Source: JANNVK01 sp031430435 (GTDB taxonomy: Bacteria; Acidobacteriota; Blastocatellia; Pyrinomonadales; Pyrinomonadaceae). Taken from it: a stretch of 64,000 nt of DNA. The position numbers and the translations under genes were made by a program. The DNA is taken from the NCBI GenBank assembly GCA_031430435.1, contig JANPBM010000119.1, positions 31,942 through 95,941 on the forward strand, in the 5' to 3' direction. Positions 52,209 through 61,283 of this stretch are shown here, piece after piece. A model generated the notes under the pieces. That model searched no databases, had not been told where the DNA came from, and saw only the letters and a list, made by a program, of their open reading frames with translations. Within the stretch, counting starts at the first letter, position 1; every line of letters begins with the position of its first letter.

Positions 52209-53627
52209 GTGGCAAAATTTCAAGCAGCGACCGTTGACGATAAAGTTGTCGTTAAACCTCTAAAACCAAGAGTTTACAGCATTCGGGTTTCACCGACCGG
52301 CTATTTTTCCGCACTTTTTGCGTCGGTATTTTTGTCGGGTTTGGCGATGGATTTAGATTATCACATACTCGGTTTGTTGATTTTCGTGATTGCGTGGGCA
52401 ACATTTCCGCTATTGGCGTGGACAGATAAAATTTCTTTTGACGGCGAAATTTTGCAACGCACAGGTTTGTTGCCGAATGTTTGGGCGGCGATAAACGATG
52501 AATCGCTTTCGCTTAAATTAAATGAAATCGAACAAGTTGAAACCAATGCGTTGCGGGCGTTGAAACGCGGCGGCAACGTTTTTTATCGTTACCGAACATC
52601 AATCAGCGGCAACGATTTGAAGTTTAATTTTGCTTCGGGCGGTGAAAATTATCGAAATTTGGTCAAACAACTTTTCAGCAAAGTCGATGAAAATGTGCTT
52701 GATAATCGCTCGCTTGAATTGCGTGATTACATCAACGAACCGAAAGAAGTTTTGATGAAAGCCGAGTTTGCCAAAATCCCGTCGGCGGAAGTTTTGGAAG
52801 ATTCGCTCGAAGATTTCACCAACAAAAAAATTACGCGAATGAACTTTGCGTTTGTGCAAGAAGATCAGGAAAAGGTTGATTATTTGCGTCGGTTGGCGAA
52901 TGAACTTCGGCTTTCCGGCTTTCTTTTGCAATCGTTGGAAGCATTTCGGCGGGCGTTGCTGATAAATCCGAATGATGCGTGGTTGTTGTTTGAATTTTCA
53001 CGCTGCTTGTCGTCTTACGCAGGAGCGGAACGCAACGCAAAACTTGAGCATCGGGCAAATGCGGCACTTCGTTTGGCAGAGTTACGCAACAACAAAGACG
53101 GCGAACTTTTCTCCCGAATCGGCGAAAGTTATTTTCAATTCGGTGCGTTTGAACGGGCGAAACTGTCTTTTAACAAAGCACTTAGCACAACCGAAGACAG
53201 TTTTCGTTCGGCTCGCGGTTTAGCTGAAATCGCCTTGCGAGAAGGAAAAATCGCTCACGTTATTCATCATTTCGGACACGCGATTCGTTCGACCGAAATC
53301 AATGCGTTAAAGACTTGGGCAGAAGGCGAAACAGATTATTTTTCGCGTTTAAACACGGACGATACCTATATGGACGCGGAAGTTCAACGGATAAATTGGC
53401 TTGAAAGTATGCAAAAACATCGCGGAGCGGCAATCAGAATCGGTATTCTGAGTTTTGCGATAATTATCTTGGGCGTATTTTTGGAAGAACCTTTGATAAA
53501 AAATATCGGTTGGGCAATTTCGGCGGTTTGCTTTTCGGTGTGGACAATTTTAACGTTCGGTAAAAGCGTTTTCGCCGACAGAATTCCACTCGATATGTTT
53601 GACGAAAACGACGATGATGATTTGTAA
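52209..53627 (+). CDS. Membrane protein with TPR-like repeats
   Basis: The 472-residue protein uses a GTG start with AAGGAA 9 bases upstream. It has two N-terminal helices (about 32-78), a PH-like region (about 80-165), and TPR-like helices (about 218-370, e.g. LRLSGFLLQSLEAFRRALLI and SRIGESYFQFGAFERAKLSF). Two more membrane helices (about 400-455) precede an acidic tail DENDDDDL. TPR proteins scaffold protein contacts; no partner is evident. It ends in an inverted repeat shared with the convergent ATP-grasp gene. Confidence 0.72.
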   Translation: MAKFQAATVDDKVVVKPLKPRVYSIRVSPTGYFSALFASVFLSGLAMDLDYHILGLLIFVIAWATFPLLAWTDKISFDGEILQRTGLLPNVWAAINDESLSLKLNEIEQVETNALRALKRGGNVFYRYRTSISGNDLKFNFASGGENYRNLVKQLFSKVDENVLDNRSLELRDYINEPKEVLMKAEFAKIPSAEVLEDSLEDFTNKKITRMNFAFVQEDQEKVDYLRRLANELRLSGFLLQSLEAFRRALLINPNDAWLLFEFSRCLSSYAGAERNAKLEHRANAALRLAELRNNKDGELFSRIGESYFQFGAFERAKLSFNKALSTTEDSFRSARGLAEIALREGKIAHVIHHFGHAIRSTEINALKTWAEGETDYFSRLNTDDTYMDAEVQRINWLESMQKHRGAAIRIGILSFAIIILGVFLEEPLIKNIGWAISAVCFSVWTILTFGKSVFADRIPLDMFDENDDDDL

Positions 53628-53632
53628 GAAAT

Positions 53633-53715
53633 AATTTACAGGGATGAAGAGGATAAAAACGGATAAAACATTTTGTCTTGTCTTATCCTTTTCATCACTT
53701 TTATCCCTGTAAATT
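53633..53715. repeat. Long imperfect inverted repeat built from heptads
   Basis: AATTTACAGGGAT at 53633-53645 is exactly inverted at 53703-53715, and the inner bases (GAAGAGGATAAAAACGG against ATCCTTTTCATCAC) pair partly. The left half runs as ACAGGGA TGAAGAG GATAAAA ACGGATA. It sits between the convergent TPR and ATP-grasp genes and may double as a terminator. Confidence 0.6.
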
Positions 53716-53720
53716 TTGTC

Positions 53721-54710
53721 TTATTTCGCCGTTGTCTTTTTCTTTGTTGCAGTTTTCGCTTTCTTTGCTTCAATTTTCGGGCTCAACAACGCATTCCAAC
53801 GATATTCGGGCGACTCGATTCCCTCTTCCAATTTCTTGAAAATATAATTCGTCATTTTTTCAACGATCCAATTATGATTGTATTCGCCGACCGAGGCGAG
53901 TTCCGCGTCAGGTGCCGGATTCATAAAATCAATCGCATACGGAATGCCGTCTTTGATTGCAAATTCAACCGTGTTTAAGTCGTAACCCAACGCACTACAC
54001 AACGTTTTCACATCGTTTTCAACCCGTTTATGCAATTCAGGCGACAAATAATTTTCGACGCGAACATATTGCATTCCCGATAAATACGGCTTTGACGGAT
54101 CGTAAGGCATAATCAAAACTTCTTCTTGCCCGACGCAATAACAACGCACAAACTGATCGAATTCAATGCCTTCTTGCAACGTCATACAAAGCGTTCCCGA
54201 CTTGTTAAATTCTTCAAAAAGTTCTTCTAAATTGTGGACTTTGCTGACGTTTTTCCAACCGCCGCCGTCAAACGGTTTCAAAAACGAAGGAAAACCGACA
54301 TAATCAACCACGTTTTGCCAATCAATCGGAAATTCAAGGTTTCGCAAACTTTCGTCGTTAATATCTTTGATGTAAGAATGTTGCGGCAGCAAAACTGTTT
54401 TCGGAACTGCCACGCCGATTTTTTTCGCCAACGAAAAGTTAAAAAACTTGTCGTCCGCCGACCACCAAAACGGATTATTGATAACCAAAGTTCCTTCCAA
54501 CGCAAACCGTTTCAGCATTCCGCGATAATACGGAACTTCGTGCGAAATTCGGTCAACGACAATGTCGTAGCGTTTTTCTTCGTCTTCACGGATTCCGCCG
54601 ACCGTCATCATTTCGGCAATAACTTCGCCGTTTCCTCGTTCGTTAATTGTTTTAATAAGATTTTCGGGAAACGACTGTTCGCGTCCGCATAAAATTCCGA
54701 CTTTTTTCAT
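53721..54710 (-). CDS. ATP-grasp family protein
   Basis: The 329-residue protein has an N-terminal preATP-grasp region (MKKVGILCGREQSFPENLI) and an ATP-grasp fold: the phosphate-binding FPSFLKPFDGGGWKNVSKVH (about 150-169), LQEGIEFDQFVRCYCVG, and a metal-binding end VEFAIKDGIPYAIDFMNPAPDAE (split as VEFAIKDGIPYAIDF and MNPAPDAE). It resembles RimK/GshB-like ligases, which join a carboxylate to an amine or thiol. Substrate unknown. The last 20 residues are Lys/Ala/Thr-rich. Confidence 0.8.
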   Translation of the reverse strand: MKKVGILCGREQSFPENLIKTINERGNGEVIAEMMTVGGIREDEEKRYDIVVDRISHEVPYYRGMLKRFALEGTLVINNPFWWSADDKFFNFSLAKKIGVAVPKTVLLPQHSYIKDINDESLRNLEFPIDWQNVVDYVGFPSFLKPFDGGGWKNVSKVHNLEELFEEFNKSGTLCMTLQEGIEFDQFVRCYCVGQEEVLIMPYDPSKPYLSGMQYVRVENYLSPELHKRVENDVKTLCSALGYDLNTVEFAIKDGIPYAIDFMNPAPDAELASVGEYNHNWIVEKMTNYIFKKLEEGIESPEYRWNALLSPKIEAKKAKTATKKKTTAK

Positions 54711-54928
54711 TATGATAGATTTCCTGTTTTAATAATTTGTTATAAAAATGTTACATTAAAGCCAATGTTTTCGGGTGTTCCAAAACAAACAGTTTAACTT
54801 ATTCCGATAAGTGTCGGCAACCTCTTTGCGAAAAAAAGCATCTTATAGATTGTTTTCAAAATGCCGAAATTTTAAGAGTATGCTAAAATTCTCGGATGTC
54901 AGATTCGATTTTACGAGGTAATTTTCAA

Positions 54929-55717
54929 GTGTTTCTACGTTATAAAGTATTGAGTTTAGTAATTTTATCTGTTTTTACAAGTTTTGTTTTTGCTCAAGAC
55001 GACAAAAATAATAAGTTGAAAAAGCCGGATAAAAATGCTCCCGTCGCGGCTTTCACGGCTGAACAAGTTGCCGAAAGCGTGATTTTAATTTACGGAACAC
55101 GCGCAAATTTGACGCAAATTCGCAAAACAACCATCGAAAACGGTAAAACAACCGTTTTTAATGCCGACGGAACAACCGATAACGCTATTTATGCTCGACG
55201 GATTTTGCGCGGCGATAATATGTTTAAGGAAAAAGTTCGGCTCGATCAAAAGTTTCCGAACTCCGAATTTACTTTAATTCATACTGCCGAAAAGATTTTC
55301 GGAATTTTTAACGACGCGGTTTTTACACCGAAAAAAGAAACGACCGAAGCCTTTCAAAATCAAATGTTTCAAAGCCTAGAAGCCTTGCTTCGTTACAAAG
55401 AAAACGAATCGAAGCTCGAACTCGGGCAAAAAATAAAATTACTCGGCGTTGAGTATTATGTTTTGGATTTAACGGACAAAGAAAATCGAAAGACAAAGTT
55501 CTTTATCAGCACCAAATTTTTGCGGGTAATGTCGCTTGAATACACATACAATTCGGTTAAATACACTCGCAAGTTTCACAATTACAACTACGCCCAGCAA
55601 ACGCTTGCACCTTTTCGCACAACACTTTACGCCAATGATAAACTTGTCGAAGAATCAACCGTTTCAACTATAACTTTCGGTCAAAAAATAGATGATGCTT
55701 TTTTTGAAGGAAACTGA
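54929..55717 (+). CDS. Exported protein, possibly LolA-like
   Basis: The 262-residue protein starts at GTG 54929 (GAGG 10 bases upstream), which gives a clean signal peptide (about 1-23, ending FAQ). The mature part carries FTAEQVAESVILIYGTRANL and alternates beta-rich stretches with LRVMSLEYTYN. It ends with an acidobacterial-looking DDAFFEGN tail reminiscent of outer-membrane lipoprotein-sorting (LolA-type) folds. The resemblance is weak. Function unknown. Confidence 0.6.
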   Translation: MFLRYKVLSLVILSVFTSFVFAQDDKNNKLKKPDKNAPVAAFTAEQVAESVILIYGTRANLTQIRKTTIENGKTTVFNADGTTDNAIYARRILRGDNMFKEKVRLDQKFPNSEFTLIHTAEKIFGIFNDAVFTPKKETTEAFQNQMFQSLEALLRYKENESKLELGQKIKLLGVEYYVLDLTDKENRKTKFFISTKFLRVMSLEYTYNSVKYTRKFHNYNYAQQTLAPFRTTLYANDKLVEESTVSTITFGQKIDDAFFEGN

Positions 55718-55802
55718 ATTTCGGCATTTTCGGAACTTTATTTTAAGTTCTTCGTGTTTGAACTCGTTAGTAAAAACACTGAATTAAAATATGGAGATGA
55801 GA

Positions 55803-56330
55803 ATGAGAAAAATTATATTACCGTTTTTGCTGCTGCTTTTTGCAGTTACGACTTCGGCTCAGACACCGAACAACGAAGTTCAAAACGAAAAATGTTGCGA
55901 AATTATTGTTCAAACAATTACGGGAACAACAGATACAACAGCGAAAAGTGATTTACCGAAAAATTTAGTGGATATTGGAAATAAACTGAAATCAATCTTT
56001 GCATTTTCAAGCTACCGGCTTTCTAAAACACAAATTTTTCGCAGTTCCGAAGGTTTTGAACAAAAAGATTCATTTAACGAATCTTCCACTTCCGAAGAAG
56101 TTGCGTTAAGAGGTTTAAAGCAAACGCAAAGCAACTTTCACCTTGACTATTTCAGATTCAGTTTGTTGTTGAGGACATTAAAATCAATAAATGAAACAGC
56201 TTTCACGGTGAAACGTTTTTCGATTGCGTCAAATACGCCAACATTGCTCGGAAGTGTTTCTCTGCCAAAAGCCGACAAATCTTTTGACGAAGCGGCTTTT
56301 ATAGTTTTAACTGTAAAACCCACTGATTAG
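55803..56330 (+). CDS. Secreted hypothetical protein
   Basis: The 175-residue protein starts at ATG 55803 with GGAGA close upstream and has a signal peptide (about 1-19, ending TSAQ). Mature features are a CC pair (residues 30-31), a Thr-rich stretch and a hydrophobic central helix (FRFSLLLRTLKSINETAF). I do not recognise the family. It lies between the LolA-like gene and the sigma gene in the same direction. Confidence 0.6.
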   Translation: MRKIILPFLLLLFAVTTSAQTPNNEVQNEKCCEIIVQTITGTTDTTAKSDLPKNLVDIGNKLKSIFAFSSYRLSKTQIFRSSEGFEQKDSFNESSTSEEVALRGLKQTQSNFHLDYFRFSLLLRTLKSINETAFTVKRFSIASNTPTLLGSVSLPKADKSFDEAAFIVLTVKPTD

Positions 56331-56481
56331 ATGACATTTTTTTCGTTTATCAAAAATTTTGCAACCTTTTCAACCGTTCGGCGTGTTTCAACTGTCAGGC
56401 GGTTTTTTTGTCTCAATCTATACAAAAATGAGTTATTCAGCGGCATTGGGAAATTTCGGACAATTTCAGACGGAGGTTTTT

Positions 56482-57084
56482 TTGCCCGCCGTGAATATTA
56501 AAACCGCCTCGGACCACGAATTGATTGAAGCCGTCAAAGGCGGGAACGAAACCGCCTTTGACGAGGTGGTCAATCGCTATCGCCAACCGATTACCAACTA
56601 TATTTTTCGTATCTTGAACGATTACGAAGAGGCAGTCGATTTATCGCAGGAAACGTTTGTCCGCGTCTATTTCGCGATTGAGCGGTATCATACCGAATAT
56701 GCTTTTTCGACCTATATTTACCGCATTGCCACTAATCTTGCCATCAGTGAAATTCGCAAACGCAAACGCCGCAAATTATTTTCGCTGACAGGTTTGTTTC
56801 AAACCGATGACGACGATAAAGAATTTGACATCCCGGACACAAAAAGGTTGCAAGACGTTGATTTAATCGAATTTGAGCAAAAAGCAATTATTTCGAGAGC
56901 AATCGCCGCGTTACCCGAAAAATATCGTATTCCGATTGTTTTGCGAGACATCGAGGAACGAAGTTACGATCAAGTTGCCGAAGTATTGGAATTAAGTTTA
57001 GGCACCGCAAAGTCGAGAATCAGTCGCGGGCGAGCAATGTTACGCGAGAAATTGAAGACCCGATTTGAGTTTGAAAATGAATAA
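56482..57084 (+). CDS. ECF RNA polymerase sigma factor
   Basis: The 200-residue protein has sigma region 2 (about 12-80: ELIEAVKGGNETAFDEVVNR, QPITNYIFRILNDYEEAVDL, SQETFVRVYFAIERYH) and region 4 (about 130-195: AIAALPEKYRIPIVLRDIEE, RSYDQVAEVLELSLGTAKSR). The frame is open upstream to a TTG at 56359 and includes an ATG at 56428, but GGAGG lies 5 bases before TTG 56482 and that start places region 2 correctly. Its stop overlaps the anti-sigma start (8 bases), so the two are translationally coupled. Confidence 0.88.
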   Translation: MPAVNIKTASDHELIEAVKGGNETAFDEVVNRYRQPITNYIFRILNDYEEAVDLSQETFVRVYFAIERYHTEYAFSTYIYRIATNLAISEIRKRKRRKLFSLTGLFQTDDDDKEFDIPDTKRLQDVDLIEFEQKAIISRAIAALPEKYRIPIVLRDIEERSYDQVAEVLELSLGTAKSRISRGRAMLREKLKTRFEFENE

Positions 57085-57916
57085 CGAAAAAGAAAATTTA
57101 AGCCGAAACGATGAAAAACTTCGCGGAATTCTCGGCAGTTTAGATAAAGTCGATGCTCCGAAAAATTTTAACTTTCGGTTAAAATCTAAAATTGCGAGTG
57201 CCGAAACAAAAGGTGGAAATCGAACATTTTGGCGTTACTTGCTGATTGGCGCGCCTAGTTTAACGGGTATTTTGCTGGTTGCCTTTTTTGCTTTTAACCG
57301 CAATGTTCCGACGCAAATCACAAAGGTCAATCAACCGCAACCCGCGACAATCGGCACGCCCGAAATTAAAGTTTTGCCCGAAGTTCCGGGCGTTGAAATC
57401 GCCGAGAAACCTCCGACCGAAACACCTGATTTGAAAAAGGATTTTCGGGTTATCGAGCCGAAAGTCGTTGCCGACAAAGTACTTGCAAAGGCTGAAAAAC
57501 CGCAGAGTATAAAAGTTGAAAGCAAAAGAGTTTTACCGAAAAAACCTGTCGTCAACGATAACTTCGTCAGCGAAAAAACATCTGCCGTCACAGAAAGTTC
57601 CAAACCGTTGGTGCCGAAAGGGTTTGGCGTAACCCCTGCAAACACGCAGCTTAACGATATTACAACGGTGTTTGAAATAGAAAGTTTGTTGAATGATTTA
57701 GGAATCGAGACAACTGCGGAAAATGGAAAGTTAAAAGTAAAATCAGTCAAGAAAAACAGTTCGGCAGAACGTTCGGGCGTAAAAAACGATGATGTTATCG
57801 ATGCCGTCGATAATCAAAAAATCACGCCGAAAGAAACTCGCCAAAAAGCCTTTGCCGCAAAATCGCTCAACATTACCCGCGAAGGAAAAACGTTGGAGTT
57901 AAAACTGCAAAATTAG
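57077..57916 (+). CDS. Anti-sigma-factor-like membrane protein with C-terminal PDZ domain
   Basis: The 279-residue protein starts at ATG 57077. It has a cytoplasmic N terminus (LRGILGSLDKVDAPKNFNFR, about 15-34), one membrane helix (about 53-74), a Pro/Lys-rich periplasmic linker, and a PDZ-like domain (about 195-279: LNDLGIETTAENGKLKVKSV, SSAERSGVKNDDVIDAV). The zinc anti-sigma HxxxCxxC motif is absent. Position directly after the ECF sigma gene suggests it holds and releases the sigma factor, perhaps sensing misfolded envelope proteins through its PDZ domain. Confidence 0.78.
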   Translation: MNNEKENLSRNDEKLRGILGSLDKVDAPKNFNFRLKSKIASAETKGGNRTFWRYLLIGAPSLTGILLVAFFAFNRNVPTQITKVNQPQPATIGTPEIKVLPEVPGVEIAEKPPTETPDLKKDFRVIEPKVVADKVLAKAEKPQSIKVESKRVLPKKPVVNDNFVSEKTSAVTESSKPLVPKGFGVTPANTQLNDITTVFEIESLLNDLGIETTAENGKLKVKSVKKNSSAERSGVKNDDVIDAVDNQKITPKETRQKAFAAKSLNITREGKTLELKLQN

Positions 57917-57938
57917 AAGCCGAAGCCTTTTCTTGACT

Positions 57939-59234
57939 TTAAATCACGGTTCCTTCGTGAATAATCGCGTTTTTCGGCACAATTACAATTCCTTCGCGGA
58001 TATAGTAACTGCCGTTTTCGCCGTCCATATTATCAATTTTTCGGGCATTTATTATCTGCACATTACCGCCGATTCGCACATTTTTATCAATAATTGCCCG
58101 CTGAATTTTGGAATTTTTCCCGATGCCGATGTGCGGAACGCCGCGCGCAAGATTTTTCTCCATTTCTTCCAACGATTCATAATAATCGTTTCCCATAACT
58201 ATCGAATCTTCAATTTTTGTTCCAAAATCAATTCGGCTTCGCAGTCCGATGATTGAACGCTTGGCTCTGATTCCGTTCAAGATACAACCTTCGCTGACCA
58301 TCGAATCGTCGATTTCGCAATCATGAACTTTTGACGGCGGAAGGTAGCGACTGCGGGTGTAAATCGGAGCTTCCGAGTTAAAAAAATTGAATTTCGGCAA
58401 CGGTGAAGCTAAATCTAAATTTGCATTATAAAACGCTCGAATTGTTCCGATGTCTTCCCAATAACCCCTGAAAAGATGTGCTTGAACGTTCAATTTACCA
58501 ATCGCGGACGGCAAAATTTCGCGTCCGAAATCAACCCAACTTGTATCTTCGTCAAGTAATTCGACAAGGCGATTATAGTTGAAAACGTAAATCCCCATCG
58601 AAGCCAAATACGGACGTTTCACGGATTCTTCGGCGGTTAAGCCGAAATTTGTCGTGTCAACCCGCATCGATTCCAGTTCTTCACCTTTCGGTTTTTCTTT
58701 AAACTCGATTATTTTACCGTCGGCATCGGTTTTCAGCAAACCAAATTCACCCGCCTCTTGCTCGCTGCACGGAATTACGGAAATCGTTACGTCCGCATTT
58801 GTTTCAAAATGACGTTCCAAAAATTTCCGATAATCCATTCGGTACAAGTGGTCGCCCGACAAAATCAACAATGTATCGACTTTCCAATCGCGGATATGCG
58901 GCAACATTTGGCGAACCGCATCTGCCGTGCCTTGAAACCATTGCGGCGAATCGGCGCGTTGTTCAGCCGCCAAAATATCGACAAATCCGGTCGAAAACGA
59001 TGAAAATCTGTATGTTCGAGAAATATGTCGATTCAACGATGCCGAATTATATTGCGTCAACACAAAAATTTGGGTTACGCCGGAATTGATACAATTTGAA
59101 ACAGGCACATCAATCAGGCGATATTTACCGCCGAGCGGAACTGCGGGTTTTGAACGTTCGCCGGTCAACGGAAAAAGCCTTGAACCTGCTCCGCCGCCAA
59201 GAATTACGGAAATGACATTATCAAATTGCGACAT
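57939..59234 (-). CDS. glgC: Glucose-1-phosphate adenylyltransferase
   Basis: The 431-residue protein has the GlgC start VISVILGGGAGSRLFPLTGE (about 8-27), the KPAVPLGGKYRLIDVPVSNC substrate block, DHLYRMDYRKF and the C-terminal left-handed beta-helix with a final FGTKIEDSIVMG region. It makes ADP-glucose for glycogen. Allosteric-site residues of the N-terminal Arg cluster resemble the cyanobacterial/plant type (EERSKPA... here GERSKPA). It converges on the anti-sigma gene with 22 bases between stops. Confidence 0.94.
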   Translation of the reverse strand: MSQFDNVISVILGGGAGSRLFPLTGERSKPAVPLGGKYRLIDVPVSNCINSGVTQIFVLTQYNSASLNRHISRTYRFSSFSTGFVDILAAEQRADSPQWFQGTADAVRQMLPHIRDWKVDTLLILSGDHLYRMDYRKFLERHFETNADVTISVIPCSEQEAGEFGLLKTDADGKIIEFKEKPKGEELESMRVDTTNFGLTAEESVKRPYLASMGIYVFNYNRLVELLDEDTSWVDFGREILPSAIGKLNVQAHLFRGYWEDIGTIRAFYNANLDLASPLPKFNFFNSEAPIYTRSRYLPPSKVHDCEIDDSMVSEGCILNGIRAKRSIIGLRSRIDFGTKIEDSIVMGNDYYESLEEMEKNLARGVPHIGIGKNSKIQRAIIDKNVRIGGNVQIINARKIDNMDGENGSYYIREGIVIVPKNAIIHEGTVI

Positions 59235-59369
59235 AAATTTTTAGAATTTGGTTAAGTTATTTAGGTTTTACGAGTTTTCAGTTTATCATTTTTCTCTTTT
59301 GATTGTTAAGATTAAAACACAAGTTGGAACTTTTTTGTCGAAATTTTGTCTAAACTTGTGGAGGCAAAT

Positions 59370-59939
59370 ATGGAATTTTTGGAAAAACCTGAAAAAAAAA
59401 GCGGTGCGTGGAAAATAATGCTTGGGGCGACGGTTGTCGCGGCGTTGATTGTCGCGGGAATTTTTTGGCTGATTTCGCTCAACCCTTCGGCAGTTGAAGT
59501 GGAAACACAAGCCTTAGACGGAGCAGTTCGAGAAGGAACGCCCGAATTTCAGCAATACGGAAAAGATGTAACCTTTGAAGATGAGATAACCAAGAAAAAA
59601 TCAACCCGATTTGTGCAATACGGAAAACTTGTAATTTTGGCAACGGATAACGATCGTTTGATGAAATCACCGACCGCGATGGGCGGCGTGATGATGTCGG
59701 TCGGCGGAAAGGTAAAAAATATTACGGGCAAAACAATTACCGCGCTCGAAATTACCGTCACCGTCATCGATATGTCGGGCAAACCGATAAAAGACAAAAC
59801 GGTTTTGCTCGTTCCGAAACTTTTTGCCAAACTCGAAAACGGCAGCGAAACACCGATCACCGCGACCATCGAAGGACTCAGCAAAGATGCCGATCCTGCA
59901 AATTTTCGTTGGAAAGTTACGGCGATAAAAGTTGAATAA
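59370..59939 (+). CDS. Membrane-anchored protein of unknown function
   Basis: The 189-residue protein starts at ATG 59370 with GGAGG 5 bases upstream. A short cytoplasmic part is followed by one membrane helix (about 18-37) and a periplasmic beta-sandwich-like region with KVKNITGKTITALEITVTVI and DKTVLLVPKLFAKLENGSET. The pattern resembles FxLYD/Ig-like domains. The stop codon lies 37 bases before aroA. Confidence 0.65.
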   Translation: MEFLEKPEKKSGAWKIMLGATVVAALIVAGIFWLISLNPSAVEVETQALDGAVREGTPEFQQYGKDVTFEDEITKKKSTRFVQYGKLVILATDNDRLMKSPTAMGGVMMSVGGKVKNITGKTITALEITVTVIDMSGKPIKDKTVLLVPKLFAKLENGSETPITATIEGLSKDADPANFRWKVTAIKVE

Positions 59940-59976
59940 ACTGAATGTCGGACAACTTTTTGCATCGACTTATTGT

Positions 59977-61263
59977 ATGAAAATCCAACCGATAAATTAT
60001 TTAAACGGAACAATCAAACTGCCGGGCGATAAATCGATTTCGCACCGTTCGGCAATAATTTCGGCATTGGCAAACGGGCAGACAACGATTGAAAATTTTG
60101 CTTCGAGCGCCGATTGCGCGTCAACGTTGGAATGTTTGCAAAAACTCGGCGTAATTGTCGAACGCACGGGTTCGACCGTAATCGTGAAAGGTGTCGGGAA
60201 ACAAGGTTTTATCGAATCGGCAAGCGAACTTGATTGCGGAAACAGCGGAACGACCGTGCGAATGTTGGCGGGAATCGTTGCCGCGCAACCGTTTTCGTCC
60301 ACGCTGATCGGCGATGAATCTTTGTCGAAACGCCCGATGAAACGAGTCATCGAACCGCTGACCGAAATGGGAGCCAAGTTTGATTCGACCGAAAATCGCT
60401 TGCCGTTGAAAGTTCACGGAACTTTATTAAAATCAATCTTTTATCAGCCGAACATCGCTTCTGCTCAGGTAAAAAGTTGTGTTCTGCTCGCCGGATTGAA
60501 CGCGGTCGGGACAACCGAATTCACGGAAATCACGCCGACACGCGACCACACCGAACGAATGTTGCGGTGGTTTGGCGTAGAAATTACCGCCACCCGAACG
60601 GTGAACGGCAAGTTGTTGTCAATTTCGGGCGACGCGGAATTAACCGCGAAAAATTTGGTTGTGCCGGCAGACGTTTCTTCGGCGGCGTTCTTTTTGGTCG
60701 CCGCATCGTGTTTGCAAAACTCCGATGTTACGATTGAAAATGTCGGGCTTAATCCGACGCGACGCGGAATAATCGATGTCCTCAAATCACTCGGAGCAAG
60801 CATCGAAATCATCAATGAAACAGAAGTTTGCAACGAACCGATCGGCGATTTACGAGTGCGCGGAAGCAAAAATCTTGTGTCGAAAGACGTGATTCGCGGT
60901 GAAATCATCGCTAACATCATTGACGAAATTCCGATTCTCGCGGTGTTTGGAACGCAACTGGAAAACGGTTTGGAAATCCGCGAAGCCGGCGAACTCCGCG
61001 TCAAAGAATCCGATCGAATTGCTGCCGCAGTTGAAAATTTACGCCGAATGAACGCCGATGTCGAAGAGTTTCCCGATGGTTTTCGGGTCAAAAAATCTAA
61101 GTTGAAAGGTACAAAAGTTGATTCATTCGGCGACCATCGAATTGCGATGGCGTTTGCCGTTGCCGGACTTTTGGCAGAAGGCGAAACGGAAATTACCAAC
61201 GCCGAATGCGCCGCAGTTTCATTCCCTGAATTTTTTGATGTCCTGAAAAGCGTCTCAAATTAA
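59977..61263 (+). CDS. aroA: 3-phosphoshikimate 1-carboxyvinyltransferase (EPSP synthase)
   Basis: The 428-residue protein matches AroA along its length: LPGDKSISHRSAIISALANG (about 12-31), LDCGNSGTTVRMLAGIVAAQ, DESLSKRPMKRVIEPLTEMG, RELRVKESDRI-type GELRVKESDRIAAAVENLR and DSFGDHRIAMAFAVAGLLAE. It transfers enolpyruvate from PEP to shikimate 3-phosphate. I start at ATG 59977; the longer ORF would add 15 residues that overlap the upstream gene. The length and order resemble the class II/Bacillus type (LAGNAGTAMR replaced by GNSGTTVR). Confidence 0.93.
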   Translation: MKIQPINYLNGTIKLPGDKSISHRSAIISALANGQTTIENFASSADCASTLECLQKLGVIVERTGSTVIVKGVGKQGFIESASELDCGNSGTTVRMLAGIVAAQPFSSTLIGDESLSKRPMKRVIEPLTEMGAKFDSTENRLPLKVHGTLLKSIFYQPNIASAQVKSCVLLAGLNAVGTTEFTEITPTRDHTERMLRWFGVEITATRTVNGKLLSISGDAELTAKNLVVPADVSSAAFFLVAASCLQNSDVTIENVGLNPTRRGIIDVLKSLGASIEIINETEVCNEPIGDLRVRGSKNLVSKDVIRGEIIANIIDEIPILAVFGTQLENGLEIREAGELRVKESDRIAAAVENLRRMNADVEEFPDGFRVKKSKLKGTKVDSFGDHRIAMAFAVAGLLAEGETEITNAECAAVSFPEFFDVLKSVSN

Positions 61264-61283
61264 AACCTTGAAAAAAAATTGCG

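Noticed and set aside
12519..53715. Heptad arrays considered as CRISPR
   Set aside because: Units are 7 bases, degenerate and without spacers; no cas gene is present.
54896..54928. ATG start at 54896 for the LolA-like gene
   Set aside because: It has no Shine-Dalgarno, and the GTG at 54929 has GAGG and yields a normal signal peptide.
60465..61199. 244-residue minus-strand ORF
   Set aside because: It is antisense to aroA, whose catalytic motifs are unambiguous.
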